Program-made: the position numbers and the translations under genes
Shown here: positions 46,675 to 58,802 of the stretch, one piece after another
How positions within the stretch are numbered: the first letter of the stretch is position 1
Layout: each line of letters opens with the position of its first letter
Source: Scilla litardierei
Lineage: Eukaryota; Streptophyta; Magnoliopsida; Asparagales; Asparagaceae
NCBI GenBank assembly: GCA_030789695.1
Contig: CM061130.1
Coordinates: 11,895,860 to 11,959,859, forward strand
DNA length: 64,000 nt
Direction: 5' to 3'
Notes under the pieces: generated by a model
Told to the model about the DNA's origin: nothing
Database searches by the model: none
The model's input: the letters and a program-made list of their open reading frames with translations, nothing else

Positions 46675-48922
46675 TGTCACTCCCCACTTTCTAAAACTAC
46701 GGAGGCGAAGCGTGACTAAGGCCTGCTTGGGCCGGAGCTGTGAAGCTCGGACCCAATAAGCGTCTGTAGGGGTACCATCTTAAAATTTTCAGGTTCTTGC
46801 ATTAATAAGATTCGGAACAATAGAAAGTACAGAAAGAAAGGGGCATTCATTATTATAGAGAGATAATATCCAGCGAGTACAAAGTCTAAAAAGAGAAGAC
46901 TAAGCATGGCAACAAACTATCGAAAGAGCAAACTAAAAGTAGTAACCTCTTAAAGGCGGCGACTGAAAAGTCCTCAAGGTCTGGTCCTCGTCAGGCACGT
47001 ACTCTGGGTCGACGTCCTCGGGCTCCACGTACTCCGGTAAGTCTGCCTCGTCCACGAACTCTGGCTCGACACCTGACGTACAGCACCCAAGAGAAAAAGA
47101 ACTGTACGTCAGGTAAAGTCTACACAGAAATGTTAGACTCTACCGCAAGTGTATTTTAATTTAAAGCAACATTTTACTGGTTGATTAGCATGCTGAGGTT
47201 ATACATGGCAGTTATAGAAAGTAAACGGGGCAGAAAAAGTAAACACGTCAAGCAGTAGCCGTAGCGTGTGCTACCGACTACGGGACTAACCTAAACGGGT
47301 TAAGATAAGACGAGACAAGACGTGACGTGACAAGACAAGACAAGACACAACAAGACACGTGTGACTCGAAGGGTTCACGCCTTACGGTTCGAGGGGGATC
47401 AGACCCTCTCCCCGTGTGCACGCTCAACCCTACCCCAACCCAAGTGCACAAGACAAGTCCGTACAAGGGATCACTCACTCTAGCATGGTGAGTGCCATAT
47501 TGCCCGCAAGCTGTGTATCCGTACAAGGGATCGCCCACTCACTGGTGAGTGCCCTATTGCCCGCAGGCTGTGTATCAGTACAAGGGATCACCCACTCACT
47601 GGTGAGTGCCCTATTGCCCGCAGGCTGTGTATCAGTACAATGGATCACCCACTCACTGGTGAGTGCCCTATTGCCCGCAGGCTGTGTATCAGTACAAGGG
47701 ATCACCCACTCATTGGTAAGTGCCCTATTGCCTGCAGGCTGTGCAAAACAAGACACGACATGACAAGACAGAGATGGTTCTTCTAGGGGGTCCACACGCA
47801 CGCACACACAAGATAACCCTAAGGTGTCAAAAGTTGTTGAGCTTGGACTTCGTCGTCAAGTCTAAGCTGTCAAGGGGTGTCCCCGACGCTATCATTGCAC
47901 GTCCGGTTCTCTTTGTTTACATTTTTCACAGTTCTAAAAGTCTGAGGCCTAAACACGGCCGAAAGTACACGTGAGTACACTTGCCTGCGGTGGCGAGTGC
48001 GTCGTCCGTCCGGAGCATCCCGTCCAAGTGTCGCGTTTGCGGTAGTCCGTCTGAAACAGTGTCACAATGACGGTGTCAGGTCGTTCATCAATCCTATTAG
48101 GGTTTTTTTCTAAATTTGGCGGGACTACCCTAACTGTCAAAAAGTTACATTTTTGATGTTTGTTCAGTCTAAATCGACGTCTACCCTATGTGCACAGAAA
48201 AATAGTCTGTTCGTCGATCTTTCCTACGGTGGGCAACATTTTATAGATGCTGAAAATAAATTTAGTTTAAGTTGACCAATTTTAGTTTAGGTTTTGGTTA
48301 GCTACGGTGTGTATTTTACTACTCGTTAGGGAAACCAACCTCGTGATGTCGTCCAACAAGCGGAAGTCAGGTCTGAACAGCGAAACATCGGCGTCGTCTG
48401 GAACTCTTCGGCTGCAGGTAGCACAGCGAGGTACCTCTGGATAGTGGGATGATGACGCAAAATCAGCGAGCTAACATCGATCCTCCTCCCGTTGCGAATA
48501 GCGCAACGGATCTTCACGATAACGGTGACGTCGGCTAAAAGTACATACGTGTGGCAACGCACGTGAACTCCGAGAGTCTAAGGGGGCTGTCGATAGATGA
48601 AGTAGGGTCAGTGAAAGATGCTCGGCCCGATGGGTGGCCGACGGCGTGAGCGTACGGCGGTGGGTGGCCGTGAGAAGCCGGAAAGGATAGATTCGCGCAG
48701 CGTACGTTGTCGCATGTCTCAGCAGAAATCCAACGATGAACAGCGACAACGGAAAGTTGCAGAAGCTAAAGGACTTCAAGATGAATCCAACGGTGGTGGA
48801 GTTGTCGCCGGAGGTGGTCGGAGGTGGCTGTGAGCCGGCGGTGAAGTTCAGCTTCCAGATCTGTGAAAAACAGCCGATACGGTGTGTTCCGACGAGGATT
48901 CCGGGAGCTACAAGTGGGCTAT

Positions 48923-51900
48923 TGATTCGGGTTCAATATTACATATTTAACCCCCCATTTAGCCCTATTTTGTGCTCATGTGATGCTACATTGTTCTCTA
49001 ATTCAAACGTATTTTCTACACATTTATTTATTAGATAAAACACACTATTTGAGCACAAAATAGCATTTAACGATGCAATTCTGCACATTTTATATTTTTC
49101 CTAGCTAGATCTCGATCTCACGATTCCAACGACTATTTATTTGTATTTTTCTGAGATCTGTACTAATTACTGTGTATTTTTGAATGCAGAATACCAATTA
49201 AATGGAGAAATACGCAATTAAATACGAAAATACGGTCGAGGACCAATCAGTGTTCGCCACGTGGCGCAATCTGGGCCGTCCAACCCTCATCCAGCGGCCA
49301 CGAAGCGATTATAGCGGGAAAAATAATGGCCGTTGGATCGAGATCCAATGGCCAGATGAAAGGCGCCGCGTGATACAGCGGGAGATGATTCGAGGGCCAT
49401 GTGTCACGATCCTGTGGATTTCCCGCTCCATCCGACGGCTTACAACAACCAGAGACGTGGAAATCGTTCGACCGTTCGATTTCAATCGAACGGCTGAAAT
49501 CAAGCCATCACAGCGGGCGGAGCACGCGTAACTGCGGACACGTGGCAGTGCCACGTTCAATCCTGCATTTTGAACGAACGGCTGAGATCAGATCATTGTG
49601 CGATCGCGAAGCGGACGACGCGGCATTGCGCAGACCGTTCGATGACGATCCAAGGGTCCACAACCACCCCGAAGGCGAAGCGGAGAGAATCGAATGAACG
49701 GCGACGTGGCATGATGAAGGCCGTTCGATTTAGATCGAACGATGAAGAGCAACCCCGCAACTTCGTAACAGCGTTGAGCGACGTGGCTTCGTTCCGATCG
49801 TACGATCACGATCCAACGGACACAAGCATCCCCGCGATTTGAAGGCAAAGCAGCGGAGAGCGAGATCAAATGATGGCGATGTGGCTTCCTCTCCGACGTT
49901 AGATGATGATCCAACGGCCGATATCAAGCCCGATGCGGATTCAAAGAGAGAAGTCGGATGTGGACCCGTTAATGGGACACGTGTCGAGCCCTCATCCAAT
50001 CCCGCTTCGATCCGACGGCTCCTATTTGCTCCGGCTATTTAAAGCGGGTTTGGGCTCGATATTGGTGCGGTTTTGAACCCAATAAGCCTTTAAAACCCGC
50101 AATGCCTATTATATAAGCGTATTTAGGGTTTTTGAGCGTATACAGCCAGATTGGGGCGATCATCAACTAAATCAATTCTTTTGGAATATAAAAAAGTCGA
50201 TTTACGAACAAAGATTACAATTTTAACGACGTTTTAACGATTTAGCACGAGAAATACAACCAAATAAACACAAATTATATCCCCTAACTACTCCATACCA
50301 TACACAACTAAGATTTAGCTACTCATCATGCAATAATAAATAACTTTCATAGCAAAATACATCAAGATTATAGCAAAATACGGTAGAAAAGCATCAAATA
50401 AGGAGTTTAAGTTAAGAAATATATCACCAATTCTCCTTGAAAAGACTTCAAACTCTCTGGAAATAATAATAAAAGCCTCTGGAATTTTACAGGATTTTTC
50501 AGAGGGGAAATACGGCTCCTAGAGCCTCCAATACGCTCAAAATACGCCCAAATCTGCTTGTATAGGCACAAAAACCCTAGAATACGCTTAAATAATAGGC
50601 TTGCGGCTTTAAGTTGCTTAACGGGTTGCAAAACCCGCACCCGAATTGATCTGAGCCGCAGATCCAGATCGGCGCAATTCTGGACCGCTCATCCAAGCGG
50701 GATTAATCCACGTTGCGCCACGTGTGCTTTAAAATTCGTGTGTGTCGCCCGCTTTGATTTCGAATCCGGGTCGGAGAGCTTCTGGCCGTTGGATCTTGCG
50801 TCGACGGTACAGATTTGTCCACGTCGCTCGAAGATATAACGCCGTAGCCCGCTTCGTTCGACTTCGATCATGGCCGTTCGATCGTGATCGTGCGCTCGGG
50901 AAGTTGCCGCGTCGTTTTCAAATCGCGGGGAAATTCTTGGCCGTTCGATCATTAATCGACGCTCCACATTGTGCCACGTCGCCCAGATAATATCGCTCAG
51001 CGCCCACTTCGTAGATCTCCGTTGCTTCGAGTGTGGGCCGTCCGATCTGGCGGGGCTTCGTCCGATGAGCGCCACGTGTCTCCAATATCGCCTCCGAGTC
51101 GCTGGGTTTTGTTTCGTTGCGGGCCGTTGGATCTCGATCCAACGGCCATAATAAATATGCGTCTCCGAGTCGCTGGGCCGCTGGATCGCGCGGGACTCAA
51201 CGGATTGGAGCCACGTGTCAAATGCTGATTGGTCGACGGCCGTATAATCGTATTTAATTGCGTATTTCTCCATTTAAATTGTATTCTGCATTCAAAAATT
51301 CATAGTAATTAGCACAGATCTCAGAAAAATACAAATAAATAGTCGTTGGAATCGTGAGATCGAGACGAAGCTAGGAAAAATATAAAAAGTGCAGAATTAC
51401 GTCGTTAAATGCTGTTTTGTGCTCAAATAGTATATTTTCTCTAATAAATAAATGTGTAGAAAATACGTATGAATTAGAGAACAATGTAGCATCACATGAG
51501 CACAAAATAGGGCTAAATGGGGGGTTAAATATGAAATATTGAACCCGAATTGATTCTGACGAGTGATTCGGTTGTGCATGGTATGGAGTAGTTAGGGGAT
51601 ATAATTTGTGTTTATTTGGTTGTATTCCTCGTGCTAAATCGTTAAAACGTCGTTAAAATTGTAATCTTTGTTCGTAAATCGACTTTTTTATATTCCAAAA
51701 GAATTGATTTAGTTGATGATCGCCCTAAAAGGGTGAGTTTTGATCTCCCCAAAAGGGAGTTTCATACCGTAGTTTTGATCTCTCCAAAAGAGAGTTTCAT
51801 ATCGTATTATAACTTTAGCGACGATCATATTAAATATTTTGCTTTAACCCCCCAAAAGGGCATCTTCCGATGAATTGCTCCCAAAAGGAGAATTCATTGA

Positions 51901-52247
51901 GTTATATTGGGTATTTTCCGGTGAATTGCTCCCAAAAGGAGAATTCATTGCGTTATACTTATCAACCAAATTAACACGAATCATTGATCCTAACGAACCC
52001 ATACCATGTGCATACTTTTTATAGATATTTTCATACACGAATTTCTTTGTTTATATTGTTCACGTGTTCACATCACCATCACCGTCATCATTTGTGAAGT
52101 GGTTAGTTTCTTTTCGTAGGATTTCTATTTGATTTGAATTGTGGTTGCAACAGATTTCTTCCCGTGGATTCGAAATCTGGACTCCCAGATTTTACTACTT
52201 GTACGGACTCTTGCACTTGAGAGAGAGCACCTTTCGGAGCCCACCAG
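48923..52247 (+). mobile_element. Tat/Athila-like LTR unit with internal inverted duplication
   Basis: Starts TGATTCGGGTTC and ends GAGCCCACCA, flanked by the exact duplication GCTAT (48918-48922 and 52248-52252). The undisturbed site is visible in the sister LTR at about 30496. It resembles a gypsy LTR: a repeat-rich upstream part (GCCGTTCGAT / ATCGAACGGC motifs), TATTATATAAGC near 50108 as a candidate TATA box, and a U5-like end. The segment at about 50146-51555 is an inverted copy of neighbouring parts. No gag or pol, so it is a solo LTR or a rearranged derivative. Confidence 0.85.
50108..50121 (+). promoter_or_regulatory. Candidate TATA box in the Tat/Athila-like LTR
   Basis: TATTATATAAGCG is followed by TTTAGGGTTTTTGAGCG. 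The inverted copy has the weaker CTATTATTTAAGCG at about 50590-50605 on minus. Confidence 0.45.
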
Positions 52248-53475
52248 CTATGAGCATGAGGGAAATTGCAGAGCGGAGAGGGGTCAAAGAAGAACAAAGT
52301 GGCAGTGGTGGTCGCCGGCGGTGGCGGCGGTCGGTGGCTGTCCGTGAACAGTAACTCCGGTAGCCAGATCTGTCAAAAACAGCGACTGGGCTTGGTTTCG
52401 ACGGATTTTCCAGGAGCTACAGGTGGGATATGAGCGTGAGGGAAATTGTAGTTGGTAGAGGGGTTCGATAGGAGTCCAACGGCGGTAGGGTGGTCGTCGT
52501 AGGTGGCCGGATGGCCGGTGGGCGCGAGTTTTCCCGGCGGTGACGCAGATTTATAAAACTGTCGTTTGGGTTGTGTTTGAAAATGTTTTGAGGGAGATAG
52601 AGATGAGAGAAGAGGGTAAGGGGAGTTGGAGATGATTGGGGGGGGTCAAAGGAGAGTTTGACAGTGGCAGAGTTTACCAGAGGGGGTCGCCGGAGCTGCG
52701 GCGGCAGCCGTTTTTCCGCCAGGCGCACAGATCTGTGTATATCTGTGGCTAATGGGTTTTAGAGAGAGAAAATGGAGGAGAGAGAAGGGTGGCCGGAGGG
52801 GAGAGGTGGCCGACGGCCAGGGGTGGTCGTCGGTGGTCTTCGGTGGCCGGAGTTGCTGAAGGAAAACGCAAGAGATGGGTTTGCGTGAGAAGAGAATGCG
52901 GCTTGGTTTGTTTCCTTAAGAAGAGGGAGGGTTTTGCTATTTGGGTTTGGGTTTTTGGCTAATTGTGAGAGAGAGATAGAGATAGGGAGAGTGGATATAG
53001 GGGGAAAAGAGGGTGTCTCTAGTGGGAGAATAATATCCCATGATACGTAGGAGCAAAGTTAGGGATATGATTTATATTTGAATTTCAAATTGGTTAGCGA
53101 CTAATCAACGGTGGAAAATTGATTAGGGGATATCTTCCACTACGGGCATCGAAAAAATAATCCGAAAATACTGGGACGATCGTGGAGATGAGAAGTATGG
53201 GGCTATGGGGTCCGATCGTGTGTTACACCTACCAAAAATTATCGTCAAATCGGGAACTGAGTATTGGTGCCAAAAGACCAAAACGCCCTTCCATTCAAAG
53301 CTATTTTGCGAGAAAACGAGCCGTGAAATGACGTTCCTAAAAATTACTATAAAATTCTACACTTCCATACGGTCACAATGGCATATCACATCGTATATAC
53401 CGAAACCAAGAAAGAGTCAAATAAAACACGTGCACGTAGAAACTCATAAGGTCGGAAAGCGATCGTTACATGGGG

Positions 53476-53715
53476 GCGGGGAGAGACGTCGATCTAGGGC
53501 TGGGGGGATTAACGTTGGTCATGCTGCGAGGGGGGAGGGGATCAGAAAATTTGAGAGAAGGGGGGAATCGCAAGGGGGAGGGGGATCAGCCGTGAGCGCA
53601 ATTGTTGAGAGATCTCACCTAATGTGATTTACGATGTTGCCGTTGGATTAGATCAGATGGATGAGAGTGGCCAGCTCACAACAAGGATTTGAGCTCACCA
53701 GCTCATAATAACACT
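53476..53715 (-). repeat. Continuation of host repeat, related to 14531-15000
   Basis: The reverse complement carries GTTATTATGAGCTGGTGAGC and a C-rich tract like 14720-14760. It is separated from 28304 only by the LARD-like insertion. Confidence 0.6.
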
Positions 53716-53719
53716 ACTA

Positions 53720-53850
53720 TATATATCAGAGAATAATAGGGTATCATACGCCATATGAGAGGGTGTCTCATATGCCCTCTCACATAAAAGGGACAACTAC
53801 AAGCCCACATGGGCCTGTACTTGTTGTACATAAAAGGGGCAACTACAAGC
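53720..53850. mobile_element. Truncated hairpin MITE, third family member
   Basis: GAATAATAGGGTATCATACG and CAAGCCCACATGGGCCTG match the MITEs at 14165-14518. The closing arm is missing where copia sequence begins. Confidence 0.75.
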
Positions 53851-56342
53851 ACGGAGAAACAACCGTATCCGCTGAAGTCGACTTCGATCGAGTCCAAGAC
53901 CGAGTCAAGTCCACTCGATCGAGTAGTCATGCTGCTCGGCTCGAGTATGACAGTAGCACTTCAAGGCAAAAAATTCTCAGCACTCTGTTTTTTTCGAGTC
54001 GACGAACTGCTCTGGGCCGAGCAGCCTGGGAAAAACTGCTCAAATGATTTGAATCACAAAAAACAACACTCTACCTTGATTCAAATCTTATCACCAATGA
54101 CTCCTGCATCTCCACGATGCGCCCCATGATCCTCTCTCTAGAATCATCATCGTATCGAAAAACACGCCCTCTGACGCCACCTAAGCCAACAATGAAATCA
54201 GCTCCAAGCAAACCTGGAGCTTGACAACGGAAACTGGCTTGGTAAACATGTCTGCATGGTTCAAATCAGTCGGGATCTTTTGAAGCTCTATCTCCTTCTC
54301 CAACTCAAGGAAGGAATCACGCACCTCAATATGCTTCGTCCTTGAACTGTATGCCTGGTGCTTCGCCAGATGAATGGCACTCTTGCTATCACAATGCATA
54401 TGTGACGAACTCTGTGGCACCCCCAAATCTCTCAGCAGACTCCTCAAATACTTGGCCTCCCTCACAGCTTCCACCGCTGCAATCAACTCGGCCTCTGTGG
54501 TTGATAGTGCAACCACAGACTGTAAGACTGACCTCTACGATACCGCGGCAGTGCCCAAACTGAACACATACCCCGTGGTAGATCGTCGCCTGTCTCTATC
54601 ACCTGCGTAGTCGCTATCGTAGTAACCTGCCAGCACCTTTTCGTCTCCTCTTCCAAAGAGGATCCCGACACTCGCTGTGCCTCGCAGATATCTCAGAATC
54701 CACTTGACGGCTTGCCAATGCTCCTTGCCAGGATTAGCCATATACCTACTAACCACTTACACGGCCTGTGAAATATCTGGATGCGTGCAAACCATGCATA
54801 CATCAAACTTCCTACTGCACTCGCATATGGAACATGCGACATGTAAGTCTTCTACTCAATGGTGCTTGGCGACTGACTCGCCGACAGCTGAAAATGAGCT
54901 CCCAAAGGTGTTGTCACGGACTTCGCACTATCCATCCCAAATCGGGCTAGTACCTTCTGAATATACCCCTTCTGTAACAATCTAAGCTCATGCTTCTTCC
55001 GATCTCGAACTATCTCCATTCTGAGAATCTTTTTGGCGGGCCCCAAATCCTTCATGTCGAATTCTTGCCCTAGCTTCTCCTTCAGCTTCTTCACCTCTGA
55101 CATGCTATTAGAAGCAATTAGCATGTCGTCCACATAGAGCAACAAATAAATCCTCAAGCCATTCTCAAGTGTGTGAGCATACACACATCGATCCTTGATG
55201 CTCCTCTCGAAGCCTACTCCCATCATGAAGCTATCGAACAGTTTGTACCACTGCGTGGGTGACTGCTTCAACCTGTACAACGATTTCTTCAACCTGCACA
55301 CCAAGGTTTGTTTTCCTTCAACTTTGAACCCCTTAGGCTGCTGCATATAAATTTCCTCATCAAGGTCTCCATGCAGAAAGGCGGTCTTCACATCTAGTTG
55401 CTCCAACTCCATGTTCATGCTAGCAAGCGCCAATAACACACGAATGGACGTGTGCCGCACAACCGGTGACAATATTTCGTTGTAGTCTTCACCCTTCCGT
55501 TGTGCAAATCCCTTGGCAACCAACCGTGCCTTGTACTTGACATTGTTCCCATCTTGAGTTGAGCTTACCTTGACCTTGTATATCCAACGACAACCAATAT
55601 CACGCTTCTCGCTAGGTAACGGCACCAAATCCTAAGTGTCGTTCCGATGAAGGGACTCCATCTCCTCCTCCATAGCTCCTTGCCACTGAGCAGCATCTCT
55701 CGAGACTATGGCTTCACCATATGTCGCTGGCTCCTTGTGCTCTAGGTTGAGTGCATAAGATGCCATATCATTGAAAGAGTATCTGGCATAATCCCATGAA
55801 CCTAATCTTGCTGGCGCTTTCTTCACCCTCTTTGATCTCTGCGTTCCATCATCACCTGCATAAGTGTCAACGCGTACCTGAGATGTACCAGGTGTCTGCA
55901 CATGGTCCTCAGTATGGACCTCATTATCTCCCTCAATTAGAGCATCGACCATCAACTCTTTGCTTGGTCGCTGAGTGGGCTGGACCGGAAGACTAACCCT
56001 CTCCGGTGAAATCACCTCTGCGGACGTGTCCCCTTTTGAGTGAGAATGCTCCGCCCTGAGCATTGCATCCTCATCGAAAGTGACATGTCGGCTCACTATC
56101 GCTTTCTGACCCTCCGTATCCTACAAATGATATCCTTTGACGTCATGGCCATATCCAAGGAAGACACACTTCTTTGCTCTTGGATCCAACTTGTCACCCC
56201 TCTCATGTACATATGCCAGACAACCCACGATGCGCAAGTACGAATAATCACCAGCTTCACCACTCCACAACTCCTCAGGGATCTTGTAGCCAATCACTAC
56301 TGAAGGAACTTTTTTCATAATGTGCACAGCAGTCGAGGGTAT
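53851..56342 (-). mobile_element. 3' part of a second Ty1/copia element (copia-2)
   Basis: A short 3' LTR or its fragment (about 53851-54068, minus start TGTTGTTTTTTGTG) follows a purine-rich tract (CAAGGTAGAG) and a broken pol. The element is cut at 56342 by the gypsy insertion, so its 5' part should resume beyond the window. The LTR outer end is not defined. Confidence 0.8.
54181..56342 (-). pseudogene. Copia-2 pol: end of integrase, RT and RNase H (broken)
   Basis: From 56342 downward: integrase C-terminal part (AVHIMKKVPSVVIGY, DPRAKKCVFLGYGHDVKG), a Ser/Thr-rich linker, then RT (ARLVAKGFAQRKGEDYNEIL, LEQLDVKTAFLHGDLDEEIY, YVDDMLIAS). RNase H follows (DSDYAGDRDRRRSTTGYVFS, LSTTEAELIAAVEAVREAKY) and ends at 54181. 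Stops or shifts lie near 56120, 55630, 54852, 54756 and 54520. The RT frame 55628-54852 is 258 codons. The LTR lies just beyond. Confidence 0.88.
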
Positions 56343-57840
56343 TGATTCAGGATATAAATTGCATATTTCCCCCAATTTCTAGGCATTTTATGTGTATATC
56401 ATGTTATTTTGGCTTTGATAGGGGCGTATTTGTGATATTGTGTATTATTAAAGCCTATTCCTATTTTATACATAAAATGTGGTTTTTATGGACTAATTTT
56501 TGCTTCTCCTATTTTTCAGGTACTCCTGGAAGTCTTGGGGATTTTTCAGAATTTTCTGGAATTTTTCTGGGATTTTTAGCTATTTTTGGAGAATTTTTGG
56601 AGCCAAAGAAGGATATTCTGGAATTTTGGAAAAGAAAAAAATAAAAATAAAAAAAATAAAAAAAACCTACGTGCCGGCCGGTCCGCTTCACAACATCCCG
56701 CAGGCCCCTGTATTGTTTAAATTTAAAAAAAAGAGATTTATTTTTTGCGGGCCAGCCGGTTGGCTCTCCACAAGCCAGAGGCGCGTTGCGGGCCGGCCCA
56801 GTTGGCCGGCCCGCGCGTTAATTCGAACGGGGACGCGGGGGGCACACGATCCCCGCGTGCCCCCCCAAATCGATGAAGCAGCGCCCGCTTCTACGGGCGC
56901 TGGGCGACATGCGGGCCGGGTTTTGACCAGGCCCGCCTTCTTTTACTTGCACGCAAGCCCGTTCCGCTTAGTTTTGTGCGGCCTGTGCGAAATTTTACAG
57001 CGTCTTCGTTTTTTTGGCCGAGAGCTGCTCTTGGGAGTTTTTTTTCTAGGGCTTGGGTGAGGAAGGAGGCCATTGGAGCTTGGGGAGCTTGGAGGAGGTG
57101 CCCAAGTGAGAGGGAAGCCTCATTTCTTGAGAGATTGGTGATCTCTTCCCTCTTATCTTGTGTAATTTTTGATATCTCCCTTTTGTATTGAACTTGAATG
57201 AATCTTTTGAATGAAATTTCCATCTTGTTTGCTATGATTGTGTAGTGTTGATTTGGTGTGGGTTGTGATTCATGAAGTCGGTTGTTAATTTTAGCCCTAA
57301 TTTCCTCTTGCCTATTTTCATGTTAATCTTGGATGAATTACTAGGGCACACTTTGATTGGCTAAGTCCCGAGAGGGCAATTTGAGAAAAATCATGTTCAT
57401 ATATTGATTAGTGCTATGTGATGCATCCATGCTTATTGCTACTATTGTATGCTTGAACGTTAAATTTTCCGATTGTGCTTCCTTAGCCGGATGAACGATT
57501 GCGTTATATGCGGGTAATTAGAACTTGATTAACACCAATCTTAATGAACCCATAACCCATGCTCTCTCGCCTTGCTATCCTAAATCCCCATTTGGCTCTC
57601 TAACCCTACCCACTTAGGATAGAATTTTAGTTTCACTACACTATTTCACCACACACTTTTCCACCATAGCGAGGTAGTTGTTTCACGTTATTTCTTTTCT
57701 TTATCGATCAATTTTGTGAATATAGAACGACTTGTCCCTGTGATCCGACCAGGTACTCACCGGTTATAAATTTATTGCATTGACACTACTACGCTTGGGA
57801 GTGGAAGGCGTGCCCCGTGTGCGTCCTCTGTGTCAAACCA
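56343..57840 (+). repeat. 5' LTR of the Athila/Tat-like element
   Basis: Starts TGATTCAGGATATAAATT and ends GTGTCAAACCA. Ends follow from the repeat at 63598 and the primer site two bases later. ORFs inside (for example 56500-57060) are not genes. Confidence 0.88.
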
Positions 57841-57842
57841 AT

Positions 57843-57860
57843 TGGCGTCGTTGCCGGGAA
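57843..57860 (+). other. Primer-binding site of the Athila/Tat-like element
   Basis: TGGCGTCGTTGCCGGGAA, one or two bases away from the TGGCGCCGTTGCCGGGGA primer site typical of the Athila/Tat group (believed to pair with tRNA-Asp). Confidence 0.85.
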
Positions 57861-58012
57861 CAACTGTTTCTATTATTAGCATTTGTTGATTGATTTCGAA
57901 ATTTTTAGTGTGATACTTCTATCTCTTAGTGTCTGTCTTCCCATTTTATTTATTTTCCACTTATTGAGTCTTTTGGTTGTTTATTTTCATTTTCTTGGAA
58001 TTTTTTTAAAGC

Positions 58013-58802
58013 ATGGCATCTTCTTCAGTTTTTTCGGACGTTGATTTGAAGGATATCCCACTTCCGCCAACTTTCATGGCACGGAGTGGGAGAACCCTCA
58101 TTTACATATTAAAAAATTTGAAGAATGGATGTATTCATGTCTTGGTGGGACATATATGATGATTGCATATACTTTGGATTTTTTCCCTCTTCTTTACTAG
58201 ATGATGCTAAACTTTGGTTTGATTCATTGTCTCTCGACTCACATTTTACTTGGTTGTCATTTCAGGCTGAATTTCTCCGAGTATTTTTGCCTATTTTCTT
58301 GGAGCAGGTACAGGGGCGGCAGGCCATGGAGCAGTACATATCGAGCTTTACCCAAGCTGATGGAGAGGCCTACCATCAAGCTTGGCAGAGGTTCACTGAT
58401 TTGGTGCTTGCGTGCCCACACCAGAGTTCCCACGAGGATCACCTCCTGCAGATATTTTATACGGGATTATCGCCATCTGGGCAAGATTTTGTGCAGATGA
58501 GCTGCGGTGGAGAATTCTTTGATTATTCGACCGAGGATTCATGGTGTTACCTGAGGGACCTTGCATAGTATGAGGAGACAGTCCAGCAGGTCCAGGACCA
58601 GCCTATGAACACGTAGAACATAGGAGACGGATGATGGCGATGTTGTGGTGGAAGTTGAAATTGGAGAGCTTGAGTCTTGTTTTCCTTCTACTTCATCCCT
58701 CCAGTTTGAGGTGTACGAGTGCATGGGACGGACTGCTGAGAGAGTTTTCTTTGATGATGATGTGGATGATTTTGGTGAGGGAGTGAGTTTACAGATCATG
58801 AC
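58013..58802 (+). pseudogene. Athila/Tat-type gag, frameshifted and interrupted
   Basis: Starts MASSSVFSDVDLKD at 58013, then loses frame by about 58125. The frame 58125-58568 holds the retrotransposon gag core: SSLLDDAKLWFDSL, FTWLSFQAEFLRVFLP, EAYHQAWQRFTDLVLACPHQ, LLQIFYTGL. The end resembles the usual Athila GGxFFxxTxEDxWxxLxxLA pattern. A stop at 58566-58568 is followed by an acidic stretch (58645-58802) whose frame is continued at 62096 on the other side of a solo LTR. Confidence 0.85.

Larger units (their letters stand above)
28305..53470 (-). mobile_element. Non-autonomous LARD-like Ty3/gypsy element (interrupted)
   Basis: Two long repeats, 28305-31897 and 46675-53470, are copies in the same direction. 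Both have outer ends TGTCAC... on plus and ...CGTTACA, and are flanked by the exact 5-bp duplication TGGGG (28300-28304 and 53471-53475). On the minus strand the LTR reads TGTAACG...GTGACA. The polypurine tract at 31898-31911 and the segment after it resemble chromovirus-type gypsy 3' ends. Without the SIRE insertion the interior is only about 2.5 kb and has no gag or pol, hence LARD-like. Confidence 0.88.
46675..53470 (-). repeat. 5' LTR of the LARD-like element, split by an insertion
   Basis: Matches 28305-31716 in two pieces, 46675-48922 and 52253-53470. Five 57-bp repeats lie at 47460-47750 against four in the other LTR. It lacks the 182-bp tandem duplication seen at the other LTR end. 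Confidence 0.9.

Noticed and set aside
49202..51273. Two ORFs starting MEKYAIKY in opposite orientation
   Set aside because: They are the two arms of an inverted duplication in an LTR-like unit. Similarity is lost after about ten codons, and the sequence is rich in GATCGAACGG repeats.
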